The notes: generated by a model not told the origin, from the letters alone. Positions 1 through 7,651 are shown, counted from the first letter of the stretch. The stretch: DNA of 21,339 nt from Actinomycetota bacterium (GCA_009700815.1 WLLG01000008.1:1-21339), one strand, 5' to 3'. Numbers and translations are program-made.

Positions 1-820
1 AGTCGAGTAGGACCTCCGCAAAATGCGCGGGTTCTTCATCCTGAGGGAAATGTCCTGAACCCTCAAAGATCTCTAGCCGACTGCCCGGGATTGCTTTGTG
101 CGTGTCGTACGCATGCGAGACGGGAATTATTGGGTCCTTGTCTCCCCAGACGATCAAAGTGGGCAACCTAGAGGCAAGGTAGAGCTTGTCGGCAGCGCTC
201 ACGCGTTGGCCTTTGTGATCCACCACTGATTTGAGAGTGTGCAAAAAGGCGCTTCTGGCGTCTGGGTCAATGAGGGAGCAGTAACTTCGCCACATCTCGA
301 GCGCAGATGGCGCAGGGGTCAACCCGAACTTGCCGAAGATGCCCACTGCTGCGTTCACGGCATCTCGGTAGATTGGTTGAAAGGCTAGAGGGAGCAGCAG
401 ATCGACCCCGGGAAGCGTGAGACCGCGAAGCAAGGGCATGACCTCTTCGCCGAGTCCGCCAGCGCAGACCAGAGCAAGGCGCTCGCAGCGCTCGGGGTAC
501 TGGTAACAAAACTGCAGCGCTATTCCGCCGCCAAGGGATTGACCCACGATGGTCACACGTTGATGACCGAGGGTGCTGAGCAGGTCTCGCAACATGCTCG
601 CCTGCGCTCCGAGGGAGTAATCGCCTCTGGGTTTAGCTGATCTGCCGTGGCCAGGCAGGTCTGGAGCCAAATAGGTGACCTCTGCAGAGATCAGCGGAAG
701 AATTGGTTTCCACATGGAGGAACTGCCAGCCATACCGTGGATGAGCAGCACCACGGGACCCTCTCCGCCAGTGCGGTAGGCAATTTCGTGTCCATGAACG
801 TTCACGGTTTCGAGTGCCAT
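1..820 (-). CDS. Alpha/beta hydrolase fold protein (C-terminus cut off by window edge)
   Basis: The minus strand reads open from an ATG at 820 to the window edge, giving 273 visible residues and no stop. The family fold is clear. The oxyanion strand-loop LLIHGMAGSS lies near residues 25-34, the nucleophile elbow GQSLGG puts Ser at 95, WGDKDPIIP supplies the acid Asp (227 or 229), and the C-terminal GHFP supplies His257. The start is fixed by a strong AGGAGGG Shine-Dalgarno (825-831 on the plus strand) six nucleotides upstream. Such enzymes are cytosolic esterases, C-C hydrolases, lipases or haloperoxidase-like proteins. The substrate cannot be told from the sequence, and the cap region (about 125-210) matches nothing I recognise. 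Probably only a few residues are missing, since the catalytic His is already present. It lies downstream of the tRNA-Pro gene on the same strand and could be read from that promoter. Confidence 0.9.
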   Translation of the reverse strand, partial: MALETVNVHGHEIAYRTGGEGPVVLLIHGMAGSSSMWKPILPLISAEVTYLAPDLPGHGRSAKPRGDYSLGAQASMLRDLLSTLGHQRVTIVGQSLGGGIALQFCYQYPERCERLALVCAGGLGEEVMPLLRGLTLPGVDLLLPLAFQPIYRDAVNAAVGIFGKFGLTPAPSALEMWRSYCSLIDPDARSAFLHTLKSVVDHKGQRVSAADKLYLASRLPTLIVWGDKDPIIPVSHAYDTHKAIPGSRLEIFEGSGHFPQDEEPAHFAEVLLD

Positions 821-925
821 CTAGCCCTCCTATTCCTAAAAACCCAGCCTACGCCTCTGAGTCGAATTGGGCGAGAGTTTCGCCGAGAAATCCGAGTCCG
901 ACACGGCCTTGGACTATGAGAAATA

Positions 926-1002
926 TGGTCGGGACGGAGAGATTTGAACTCTCGACCCCCTGCTCCCAAAGCAGGTGCGCTACCAAGCTGCGCCACGTCC
1001 CG
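926..1002 (-). tRNA. tRNA-Pro (anticodon UGG), CCA end encoded
   Basis: Read on the minus strand, the sequence folds into a full cloverleaf. The 7-bp acceptor is CGGGACG/CGTCCCG, the D stem GCGC/GCGC encloses AGCTTGGTA, the anticodon stem CCTGC/GCAGG encloses TTTGGGA (anticodon TGG), there is a 5-nt variable loop, and the T stem GAGAG/CTCTC encloses TTCAAAT. Discriminator A is followed directly by a genomically encoded CCA (926-928 on the plus strand). The C1-G72 first pair is typical of bacterial tRNA-Pro. UGG decodes CCA and CCG and, by wobble, potentially the other Pro codons. Confidence 0.96.
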
Positions 1003-1009
1003 TCCCCTC

Positions 1010-1015
1010 ACCTTA
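1010..1015 (-). promoter_or_regulatory. Candidate -10 box of tRNA-Pro
   Basis: On the minus strand TAAGGT (TANNNT type) lies 7 nt before the first nucleotide of the mature tRNA. I see no convincing -35 element. The position would put transcription start at or very close to the mature 5' end. Confidence 0.5.
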
Positions 1016-1098
1016 CAGCTTGAGCGCGAGGCCAAAGATTCCTGTGTGCATGGCTGATGTCAGAACAGTGCAGCGGAGGCACTACGATCCACACCCTG

Positions 1099-2496
1099 AT
1101 GAAGTCAACAATCGAGCCCGCAGAGGGCAACAAGGTCAAAGTCATAGTCCAGATCGATGATGCGGAGTTGGAACCCTCAGTAGCGAAAGCCTGGCGGGAG
1201 ATTGCCAAAGAGGTTCGTTTGCCAGGTTTTCGTCCCGGCAAGGCGCCTCGCAAACTGCTCGAGCAGCAGTTTGGCAGCGAGTACGCCCGATCAGAAGCGC
1301 TCAAGCAGGCTGTGCCAGAGTTCTATAGCCAAGCAGTCATCGAGGCGGACGTTGATGTCATTGCGGCCCCCGAGCTCGAGATCACTGAAGGCGAAGAGTC
1401 GGGCGACGTCACCTTCGAAGCAGTGGTCGAAACTCGACCACTGGTGCAAGTAGCTGGCTATGACGGACTGCGTGTCGAGGTGCCACGGGCCTCTGCCACC
1501 CAAGAAGAGGTGGACGAACAGATCGACCGGATGCGCGGGCAGTATGGCGAGTTGACCGAAGTCGAGCGCGTGGCTGCAGATTCGGATTACGTCACGATTG
1601 ACATCTCGGGAACTCAGAACGGTGAAGAAGTCGAAGGCCTTTCAGTTGAGGATTATCTCTATCTCGTGGGCTCGGGAATGGTTGCGACCGAGTTCGACGA
1701 GCATCTCGTCGGAGCTCAGGCTGGAGATGAACTCGACTTTGATGCAGATCACCCGGATCCAGAGGAAGAAAAAGTCCAGTTCCATTTGGTGGTCAAGAAC
1801 GTCAAAGAGCGAGTGTTGCCCGAACTCACTGATGAGTGGGTAGCAGAAACCACTGAGTTTGAGTCGGTTCAGGAACTTCGCACTGATACCCAAGAGGGGC
1901 TTTCAGGCGCCAGAGAGCAAGAAGCACGCATCGCTGTTCGAACCAATATCGGTGTGGAACTCGCAAAGCTTGTGGACATCGAGGCGCCGGATTCGCTCGT
2001 GAATTCCGAGGTGCAGGCTCGTCTGCAGAATCTTGCGTACCAATTGCAGGGGCGTGGGATCCGTATTGAGGATTACCTGCAGATGACTGGCCGCGATCCC
2101 GAAGCTTTTACGGCAGAGTTGAAGGAGTCCTCAGAAGAGGCGGTCAAAGTCGATCTAGCGCTGCGGGCAGTGGTCCTTGCCGAGGGGATCGAAGTCTCTG
2201 AAGACGAGATGGACGAAGAGATTCTTTCGCTGATTGGCGAAGCTGAACTGAGTTTGGAAGAAGCTCGTGAGGAGCTGCGCAACGGAGGTCAGCTCTCGGC
2301 TGTACGATCTGATCTGGCAAAGCGCAAAGCGTTGGAGTGGTTAGTTGAGCGCAGCGAGGTAGTTGACACCGATGGTGTTGTCTTGCCTCCCGAGTTGCTT
2401 GCACTCCCAGAAGAAGAGCATTCCGACCACGATCACGACCACGAAGGTCATGACCACGACCATGATCATGACCACGCCGGTCACGACCACGACTGA
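1099..2496 (+). CDS. tig: Trigger factor, ribosome-associated chaperone and prolyl isomerase, with His/Asp-rich tail
   Basis: The 465-residue product has the trigger factor architecture. An N-terminal ribosome-binding domain carries the signature GFRPGKAP (residues 43-50). A PPIase domain of FKBP type covers about 155-240, and a helical C-terminal chaperone domain covers about 245-425. It binds near the peptide exit tunnel and shields nascent chains. The ATG at 1099 is chosen because homologues begin a few residues before the first beta strand (NKVKVIVQID). An in-frame ATG at 1057 would add 14 residues with no family resemblance. The only purine-rich box (GGAGG, 1075-1079) is too far from 1099 to be ideal, so the start is not fully settled. 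The protein ends in an odd tail (441-465) holding 11 His and 9 Asp in 25 residues, discussed in the findings. clpP follows after 23 nt, the usual tig-clpP-clpX order. Confidence 0.96.
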   Translation: MKSTIEPAEGNKVKVIVQIDDAELEPSVAKAWREIAKEVRLPGFRPGKAPRKLLEQQFGSEYARSEALKQAVPEFYSQAVIEADVDVIAAPELEITEGEESGDVTFEAVVETRPLVQVAGYDGLRVEVPRASATQEEVDEQIDRMRGQYGELTEVERVAADSDYVTIDISGTQNGEEVEGLSVEDYLYLVGSGMVATEFDEHLVGAQAGDELDFDADHPDPEEEKVQFHLVVKNVKERVLPELTDEWVAETTEFESVQELRTDTQEGLSGAREQEARIAVRTNIGVELAKLVDIEAPDSLVNSEVQARLQNLAYQLQGRGIRIEDYLQMTGRDPEAFTAELKESSEEAVKVDLALRAVVLAEGIEVSEDEMDEEILSLIGEAELSLEEAREELRNGGQLSAVRSDLAKRKALEWLVERSEVVDTDGVVLPPELLALPEEEHSDHDHDHEGHDHDHDHDHAGHDHD

Positions 2497-2519
2497 CCTC
2501 TCGGTCGAGGAGAACACAG

Positions 2520-3182
2520 ATGAGTTCACAAAATCTTCAGCCACTCTTGAGCCCACAGAACTACATGGTTCCAAATGTGATCGAACAGACCAGTCGGGGC
2601 GAGCGCTACTCCGACTTGTTTTCTCGGTTGCTCAGAGAAAACATCATCTTCTTGGGAACTCCAATTGATGACACCATCGCAAATCTGGTGTGCGCTCAGC
2701 TGTTGTTCTTGGAGTCAGAAAATCCAGATAAGGACATCAGCATCTACATCAATAGCCCGGGCGGAGACATCAATGCCCTGATGGCGATCTACGACACGAT
2801 GCAGTACATCCGTCCAGAGATCACCACCCTGTGCTTCGGACAAGCTGCGTCAGCAGCGGCGGTGCTCCTCGCAGCAGGAACTCCCGGCAAGCGCATGGCA
2901 CTTCCAAATGCCCGTGTGTTGATTCACCAGCCCTATGCGCAAAGCGGTTACGCCCAGGTTTCAGACCTCGAGATTGCAGCGAATGAAATCCTTCGCCTGA
3001 AAGAAACTTTGGAGCGCGTGCTCTCGCGTCATACCGGTCAGACAATTGAGAAGATCGCAAAAGACACTGATCGCGACTATGTCCTGACTGCCGCCGAAGC
3101 CAAGGAGTACGGCATCATCGATGAGGTCATCGAGGAGCGGGCACTTGTTGACAACTCGGGAGCAATCACCGCAGTCAGCTGA
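2520..3182 (+). CDS. clpP: ATP-dependent Clp protease proteolytic subunit
   Basis: The 220-residue serine peptidase forms the tetradecameric barrel that degrades substrates unfolded by ClpX or ClpC. The catalytic triad is visible: Ser111 in GQAASAAAVLL, His136 in LIHQPYA, and Asp186 in DTDRDY, with spacing as in Escherichia coli ClpP. The first 15 residues before MVPNVIEQTSRGER look like the short propeptide that ClpP removes from itself. The start is supported by GAGGAG (2507-2512) seven nucleotides upstream. It lies between tig (23 nt) and clpX (92 nt) on the same strand. Many actinobacteria have a tandem clpP1-clpP2 pair here, but this window holds a single copy. Confidence 0.97.
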   Translation: MSSQNLQPLLSPQNYMVPNVIEQTSRGERYSDLFSRLLRENIIFLGTPIDDTIANLVCAQLLFLESENPDKDISIYINSPGGDINALMAIYDTMQYIRPEITTLCFGQAASAAAVLLAAGTPGKRMALPNARVLIHQPYAQSGYAQVSDLEIAANEILRLKETLERVLSRHTGQTIEKIAKDTDRDYVLTAAEAKEYGIIDEVIEERALVDNSGAITAVS

Positions 3183-3274
3183 TAGATCGGCAAGAATGTC
3201 CTACCGGTGGTGTTTGCTCATCGGCAGACGGTGCATCGATACGTCAGAGACAGACCGAGGACTGAGGATTTAGC

Positions 3275-4552
3275 GTGGCCAAGTTTGGTGATGGAGGAGA
3301 ACTCCTAAAATGCTCGTTCTGTGGGAAATCGCAGAAGCAGGTCAAGAAACTCATCGCAGGCCCGGGCGTGTACATCTGTGACGAGTGCATTGATTTGTGC
3401 AACGAGATCATCGAAGAGGAACTTGCAGAAACCAGCGAACTCTCTCTGGATGAACTTCCAAAGCCAGTAGAAATTTTTGAGTTCCTTGAAGACTTCATTA
3501 TCGGTCAAGACCAAGCAAAGAAGATTCTCGCTGTAGCGGTCTACAACCACTACAAGCGCGTTCAGCATGGCGCCCGTCCCGGGTCTGAAGATATCGAGTT
3601 GGCTAAATCCAACATCATGATGATCGGGCCAACGGGTTGCGGAAAGACCTTCCTGGCTCAGACCTTGGCCAAGATGTTGAACGTGCCGTTCGCAATCGCT
3701 GATGCAACTGCTCTCACCGAAGCCGGATATGTGGGAGAGGATGTCGAGAACATCCTGCTGAAGTTGATTCAAGCAGCCGATTTCGATGTGAAAAAGGCAG
3801 AGACTGGCATCATCTACATCGACGAGATCGACAAGGTGGCCCGAAAGTCCGAAAACCCTTCCATCACCCGTGACGTTTCTGGTGAAGGCGTGCAGCAAGC
3901 CTTGCTCAAGATTCTGGAAGGAACTACTGCCTCGGTTCCTCCTCAAGGTGGTCGCAAGCATCCTCATCAAGAATTCATTCAGATTGACACCACCAATATT
4001 CTGTTTATCTGCGGCGGCGCATTCGCTGGTCTGGACAAGATCATTGAGCAGCGCAGCAATCGCAAGGGGATTGGGTTTGGTGCCGAGATTCGTTCGGTAC
4101 GCGAGCGCTCCGAGAGCGATCTCTTCTCGAAGGTGCTACCCGAGGACCTCCTCAAGTTTGGTTTAATTCCCGAGTTCGTTGGCCGGCTTCCCGTCATCGG
4201 CGTTGTCGACAGCTTGGATCGTGATGCTCTGATCCGCATTCTGGTGGAGCCAAAGAATGCACTCGTCAAGCAGTATCAGAAGTTCTTTGAGCTTGAAGAC
4301 GCCGAACTTGAGTTCACCGAGGATGCCCTAGTTGCAGTTGCCGAACTCGCACTAGTGCGTGGCACGGGAGCCCGCGGGCTGCGGTCGATTCTTGAAGAAG
4401 TGCTGCTCGGAGTGATGTATGAACTGCCCTCGCGGAGCGACGTGCACCGTGTAGTTATCGATGCTGACGTGGTAGCCCGAAAGAGTGAGCCTCAGCTGAT
4501 TGCCCGTTCCGCCAAGCCGCGTACTGCTCGTCCAAAGCGCGCAGCATCCTGA
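3275..4552 (+). CDS. clpX: ATP-dependent Clp protease ATP-binding subunit ClpX
   Basis: The 425-residue AAA+ unfoldase feeds substrates to ClpP. The N-terminal zinc-binding domain has Cys13, Cys16, Cys35 and Cys38 (CSFC...CDEC). The ATPase core shows Walker A GPTGCGKT (118-125), pore loop GYVG (151-154), Walker B IIYIDEID (179-186), the RKH loop GRKHPH (226-231), the ClpP-docking IGF loop (266-268) and sensor 2 GARGLR (365-370). The GTG start at 3275 has GAGGA (3264-3268) six nucleotides upstream. The C-terminal end (about 405-425) is basic and low in complexity, which is common in actinobacterial ClpX. The 92-nt gap after clpP shows no clear promoter or terminator, so co-transcription with clpP is likely. 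folC follows 14 nt after the stop. Confidence 0.97.
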   Translation: MAKFGDGGELLKCSFCGKSQKQVKKLIAGPGVYICDECIDLCNEIIEEELAETSELSLDELPKPVEIFEFLEDFIIGQDQAKKILAVAVYNHYKRVQHGARPGSEDIELAKSNIMMIGPTGCGKTFLAQTLAKMLNVPFAIADATALTEAGYVGEDVENILLKLIQAADFDVKKAETGIIYIDEIDKVARKSENPSITRDVSGEGVQQALLKILEGTTASVPPQGGRKHPHQEFIQIDTTNILFICGGAFAGLDKIIEQRSNRKGIGFGAEIRSVRERSESDLFSKVLPEDLLKFGLIPEFVGRLPVIGVVDSLDRDALIRILVEPKNALVKQYQKFFELEDAELEFTEDALVAVAELALVRGTGARGLRSILEEVLLGVMYELPSRSDVHRVVIDADVVARKSEPQLIARSAKPRTARPKRAAS

Positions 4553-4566
4553 CCTAGCTGCCAGTA

Positions 4567-5883
4567 GTGGACATCGCTGAAGCCCTGAGGTGGCACGACT
4601 CCCGCCTCGATCATGAGACTGCAACTACTTCGATTGCCGCTGGAAGAATCGCAGGGTTGTCGCTAGTGGGCATGAGGGAACTCATGTCGCTCCTCGGGGA
4701 TCCGCAGCAGGACATCCCCGTCATTCACATCACTGGAACGAACGGCAAAGGCACCGTTGCTGCCATGGTGACATCGTTGTTGCAGGCAAGCGGTCTGACA
4801 GTGGGGACGTATACGAGTCCACACCTGCGCAGGGTCAACGAACGAATCAGCAGAAATGGCTCCGAGATTTCTGACCTTGACTTAGCCGAAGTCCTGTCCG
4901 GTATTGCCGCAGTCGAGCCATTACTCGCGGTGCAGCCAAGCTGGTTTGAAGTGATCACGGCTGCAGCGTTTCGCTACTTCGCCGAGGCCCCCGTAGATGT
5001 TGCAGTCATCGAGGTGGGGCTCTTGGGTCGCTTGGATGCCACGAATGTGGCCGATGCTGCTGTGGCTGTAGTGACCTCAATCCAAGGGGATCACACAGAT
5101 TTCGCGCCAGGCTGGGAACTAGCTGTGGCCGGAGAGAAGGCAGGGATCATCAAGGCGCAGAGCATTGCCGTCATTGGAGAAGTTGACCCTGACCTTGCTG
5201 AAGTGTTTGTTGCTGAAGGCCCTGAATCCCTGGTTCGGCTCGGAGTTGATTTCGCTGCGGTAGACGATCAGGTTGCCATCGGCGGACACCTTGTTGACCT
5301 GCAGGGTGTGTTCGGCCGTTATGAGCAACTGTTTCTTCCCCTGCATGGTGCCCATCAGGTTGCCAACGCGTCTCTTGCTGTTGCTGCAGTCGAGTCCTTC
5401 TTTGGAACTGCACTCGACGCAGAAGTTGTTGCCGAGGGGTTTGCATCGCTCAAGCTTCCTGGTCGTTTCGAAGTGTTGCGCTATGGCCCATTGGTCGTGG
5501 TAGACGGGGCCCATAACGCCGATGCATTGAGGGCTTCTGCAAGAACTCTGGAAGATGAGTTTGCGCCCGCTGGTACCCGGATCATTGTGCTGGGTTTGCT
5601 TGCGGGTCGAGACCCTGACCGCTCCGTCGCAGCAGTATCAGAACTTCGCCCTGATCTTATTTTGTGCTGCAGCTTGGATGGAAGCCGAGGCGTGTCAGCG
5701 GCTGTCTTGGCCGCTGCCTGTGCCAAGCGAGGCATAGCTCACGAGACAGTCGGTGACCCCGCCTCGGCCGTGGCCCGGGCACTCGCGCTAGCTGCAGAAG
5801 AAGATGTGGTGTTGATAACGGGATCGTTCAGGATGTTCGAGCCAGCGCAAACAGTGGTTCTCTCGTTTGACTCACAGAACTAG
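4567..5883 (+). CDS. folC: Bifunctional dihydrofolate synthase / folylpolyglutamate synthase
   Basis: The 438-residue Mur-ligase family enzyme adds glutamate to dihydropteroate or tetrahydrofolate with ATP. Visible motifs are the P-loop HITGTNGKGT (54-63), the folate-contact SPHL (84-87), GRLDATN (154-160), EKAGIIK (190-196, with the family's usual carbamylated-Lys region), and the C-terminal VVDGAHNADAL (311-321). Length is normal. The GTG at 4567 is the only start that keeps the conserved MDIAEALRWHDSR beginning. No clear Shine-Dalgarno precedes it, and the 14-nt gap from clpX suggests translational coupling. In many actinobacteria valS lies between clpX and folC, but it is absent here. The final codon plus stop form the first unit of an 18-bp tandem repeat that runs past the gene. 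Confidence 0.94.
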   Translation: MDIAEALRWHDSRLDHETATTSIAAGRIAGLSLVGMRELMSLLGDPQQDIPVIHITGTNGKGTVAAMVTSLLQASGLTVGTYTSPHLRRVNERISRNGSEISDLDLAEVLSGIAAVEPLLAVQPSWFEVITAAAFRYFAEAPVDVAVIEVGLLGRLDATNVADAAVAVVTSIQGDHTDFAPGWELAVAGEKAGIIKAQSIAVIGEVDPDLAEVFVAEGPESLVRLGVDFAAVDDQVAIGGHLVDLQGVFGRYEQLFLPLHGAHQVANASLAVAAVESFFGTALDAEVVAEGFASLKLPGRFEVLRYGPLVVVDGAHNADALRASARTLEDEFAPAGTRIIVLGLLAGRDPDRSVAAVSELRPDLILCCSLDGSRGVSAAVLAAACAKRGIAHETVGDPASAVARALALAAEEDVVLITGSFRMFEPAQTVVLSFDSQN

Positions 5884-5949
5884 CAAGCTTCGGGGAACTA
5901 GCAAGCTTTGGGGTACTAGCCGGCCTCACGGAACTATCAAGCGCTGACT
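5878..5949 (+). repeat. 18-bp tandem repeat (about four units) that duplicates the folC stop codon
   Basis: Unit 1 (5878-5895) is AACTAGCAAGCTTCGGGG. Unit 2 (5896-5913) differs at one base. Unit 3 (5914-5931) and unit 4 (5932-5949) are more diverged. Because 18 is a multiple of three, units 1 to 3 each put TAG in the folC frame (5881, 5899, 5917), and unit 4 has TAT instead. The rest of the folC-ndk gap, to 6031, holds nothing else I can name. Confidence 0.85.
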
Positions 5950-6031
5950 GCAGACCCAGAACGCGGCGGATCCTCGCTGCCTGAGTGCCTCAGTTCGCCT
6001 TTAGGTCCAGTTGATGCGTAGCGTGAGGAGG

Positions 6032-6439
6032 GTGAATCAGACATTTATCATGTGCAAACCCGATGCAGTAGAACGTGGACTCGTCGGCGAGATCGTTACT
6101 CGGATCGAACGAAAGGGATTGAAGATCCTGCGAATGGATCTTCGAGTCCCGGACCGCCCGCTTGCAGAGGCTCACTACGAGGAGCATGCAGACAAGCCGT
6201 TTTACGGAGAGTTGGTCGACTTTCTGACCCGCGGCCCAGTAGTGGCGCTCGTGGTCGAGGGCCCTGAGGACCAGACTTTTCACTTGATGCGCACCTTGAT
6301 TGGCAAAACCCAGGTCGCCGAGGCGCAGCCGGGTTCAATTCGTGGTGATTTCGCAACAACCACGAATGAGAATCTGGTGCACGGGTCCGATGGTCACGAG
6401 GCTGCGGCCCGTGAGATTGCTCTCTGGTTCCCATCCTGA
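6032..6439 (+). CDS. ndk: Nucleoside diphosphate kinase
   Basis: The enzyme transfers gamma-phosphate from NTPs to NDPs through a phospho-histidine. From the chosen start the product is 135 residues, close to the 136 of the Mycobacterium tuberculosis enzyme. FIMCKPDAVERG (5-16) is the N-terminal signature and NLVHGSD contains the phospho-acceptor His117. KPFYGEL, RGPVVALVVEG, PGSIRGDF and REIALWFP are further conserved blocks. The start is uncertain. GTG 6032 matches the family length, but AGGAGG (6026-6031) touches it with no spacer. ATG 6014 (141 residues) and TTG 6011 are in-frame alternatives, and TTAGGT (6001-6006) sits seven nucleotides before ATG 6014. ndk follows folC, as in other actinobacteria. 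Confidence 0.93.
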   Translation: MNQTFIMCKPDAVERGLVGEIVTRIERKGLKILRMDLRVPDRPLAEAHYEEHADKPFYGELVDFLTRGPVVALVVEGPEDQTFHLMRTLIGKTQVAEAQPGSIRGDFATTTNENLVHGSDGHEAAAREIALWFPS

Positions 6440-6481
6440 GGTTTCCCGTGGTTGACCGCTTGGCCAGCTACGGATCCATTT

Positions 6482-6511
6482 GTTACAGTTGTGTTGCGAA
6501 CTTGGTAGGGT
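6482..6511 (+). promoter_or_regulatory. Candidate sigma-70-type promoter of the mreB operon
   Basis: GTTACA (6482-6487) as a -35 and TAGGGT (6506-6511) as a -10 are separated by 18 nt. This predicts a start near 6518 and a leader of about 80 nt before mreB. It is the best promoter match between ndk and mreB. Confidence 0.45.
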
Positions 6512-6555
6512 GCGTTTTCTGATCACCTAGCCGAGTCTGCTCAGCGCCCCATTTT

Positions 6556-6583
6556 GCCCCTGTTCCATGCAGGTTGCAGGGGC
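6556..6583 (+). promoter_or_regulatory. 7-bp hairpin in the mreB leader, just upstream of the ribosome binding site
   Basis: GCCCCTG (6556-6562) pairs perfectly with CAGGGGC (6577-6583) around a 14-nt loop. It ends six nucleotides before the mreB Shine-Dalgarno GAGGA (6590-6594). No T-run follows, so it does not look like a simple terminator of ndk transcription. A translational or mRNA-stability role is inference. Confidence 0.5.
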
Positions 6584-6599
6584 TAGCGTGAGGACCCTT

Positions 6600-7634
6600 A
6601 TGGCTCGGATGAATTCAAACTTTCTAGGCCGTGACATGGCTGTTGATCTCGGCACGGCAAACACCTTGGTCTATGTCCGTGGTGAAGGAATCGTGTTATC
6701 GGAGCCTTCCGTTGTTGCGATTCGAGTCGCAGACGGCAAAGCCGTTGCGGTTGGTACCGAGGCCAAGCGAATGATTGGCCGCACGCCAGCGCATATTGCT
6801 GCGATTCGTCCCCTGAAAGATGGAGTGATCTCCGACTTCGAGGTCTGCGAGATCATGCTCCGTTATTTTATCCAGCGGGTGCATAACAGTCGTTTCTCGA
6901 AACCCCGGATGATTATTTGTGTGCCATCAGGAGTCACCGGGGTTGAGCAACGAGCAGTTCAAGATGCCGCTGAGTTTGCCGGAGCCCGCAAACCCGCCCA
7001 CATCATTGAAGAACCAATGGCTGCTGCGATTGGTTCTGGTTTGCCAGTGCAAGAACCCACCGGAAACATGATTGTCGACATTGGTGGGGGCACTACTGAG
7101 GTTGCTGTCATTTCGCTTGGTGGAGTGGTGACAAGTCAGTCTGTCCGCGTTGGCGGCGATGAACTCGACGAGTCGATCATTCAGTTCATCAAGAAGGAAT
7201 ACAGCTTGGCCTTAGGTGAACGCACGGCTGAAGTTGTCAAGATGGAACTCGGCTCCGCATGGCCGCTGCGCCAAGAGCTTCAGGCGGAGATTCGTGGGCG
7301 TGACCTAGTGACTGGCTTGCCCAAAACAATCGTCACCTCCACAAACGAGATTCGTGAGGCAATAGAAGAGCCCGTGTCGAGCATCGTCGATGCAGTCAAG
7401 GTCACTCTTGATAAAACTCCTCCGGAACTTGCCGCTGACATTATGGAGCGAGGGATCATGCTGGCGGGCGGGGGAGCGCTCCTCAAGGGCCTTGCCGAGC
7501 GACTTGCTCAAGAAACGGGCATGCCCATTCAGATCGCTCCGCGACCACTCGAGGCAGTTGCCCTTGGAGCAGGACAGGCACTCGAAGAGTTTGAAGCCCT
7601 TCGCGGTGTTCTCTTCTCCTCAAGTCGCGACTGA
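6600..7634 (+). CDS. mreB: Rod shape-determining protein MreB (bacterial actin)
   Basis: MreB forms membrane-bound actin-like filaments that orient lateral wall synthesis. The 344-residue product shows the actin-fold nucleotide site: phosphate 1 DLGTANT (16-22), connect 1 EEPMAAAIG (137-145), phosphate 2 DIGGGTTE (160-167) and adenosine loop LAGGGALL (288-295). The ATG at 6600 is chosen because GAGGA (6590-6594) lies five nucleotides upstream and the protein then begins MARMNSNFLGRDMAVDLG, close to homologues. An ATG at 6567 would add 11 residues that overlap the leader hairpin. It is the first gene of mreB-mreC-mreD-mrdA-rodA, so the host is probably rod-shaped (inference). Confidence 0.97.
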   Translation: MARMNSNFLGRDMAVDLGTANTLVYVRGEGIVLSEPSVVAIRVADGKAVAVGTEAKRMIGRTPAHIAAIRPLKDGVISDFEVCEIMLRYFIQRVHNSRFSKPRMIICVPSGVTGVEQRAVQDAAEFAGARKPAHIIEEPMAAAIGSGLPVQEPTGNMIVDIGGGTTEVAVISLGGVVTSQSVRVGGDELDESIIQFIKKEYSLALGERTAEVVKMELGSAWPLRQELQAEIRGRDLVTGLPKTIVTSTNEIREAIEEPVSSIVDAVKVTLDKTPPELAADIMERGIMLAGGGALLKGLAERLAQETGMPIQIAPRPLEAVALGAGQALEEFEALRGVLFSSSRD

Positions 7635-7651
7635 GTCCCGGACTCAAGTCC
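7633..7651 (+). promoter_or_regulatory. Alternative mini-hairpins between mreB and mreC
   Basis: GAGTC-CCG-GACTC (7633-7645) and GGACT-CA-AGTCC (7640-7651) share bases and cannot form together. They fill the spacer from the mreB stop to the mreC GTG, where no Shine-Dalgarno is visible. The second has a 2-nt loop and would be weak. Confidence 0.3.

Noticed and set aside
870..884. GGCGA-GAGTT-TCGCC hairpin between tRNA-Pro and the hydrolase gene as a terminator
   Set aside because: The stem is only 5 bp with no T-run, and such stems are expected by chance at this GC content.
1020..1048. TTGAGC as -35 of a tig promoter
   Set aside because: No acceptable -10 lies at 16-18 nt, so no promoter for tig is claimed.
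3305..3970. 221-codon open frame on the minus strand inside clpX
   Set aside because: It is fully antisense to conserved ClpX motifs, has no ribosome binding site or family resemblance, and is explained by codon bias of clpX.
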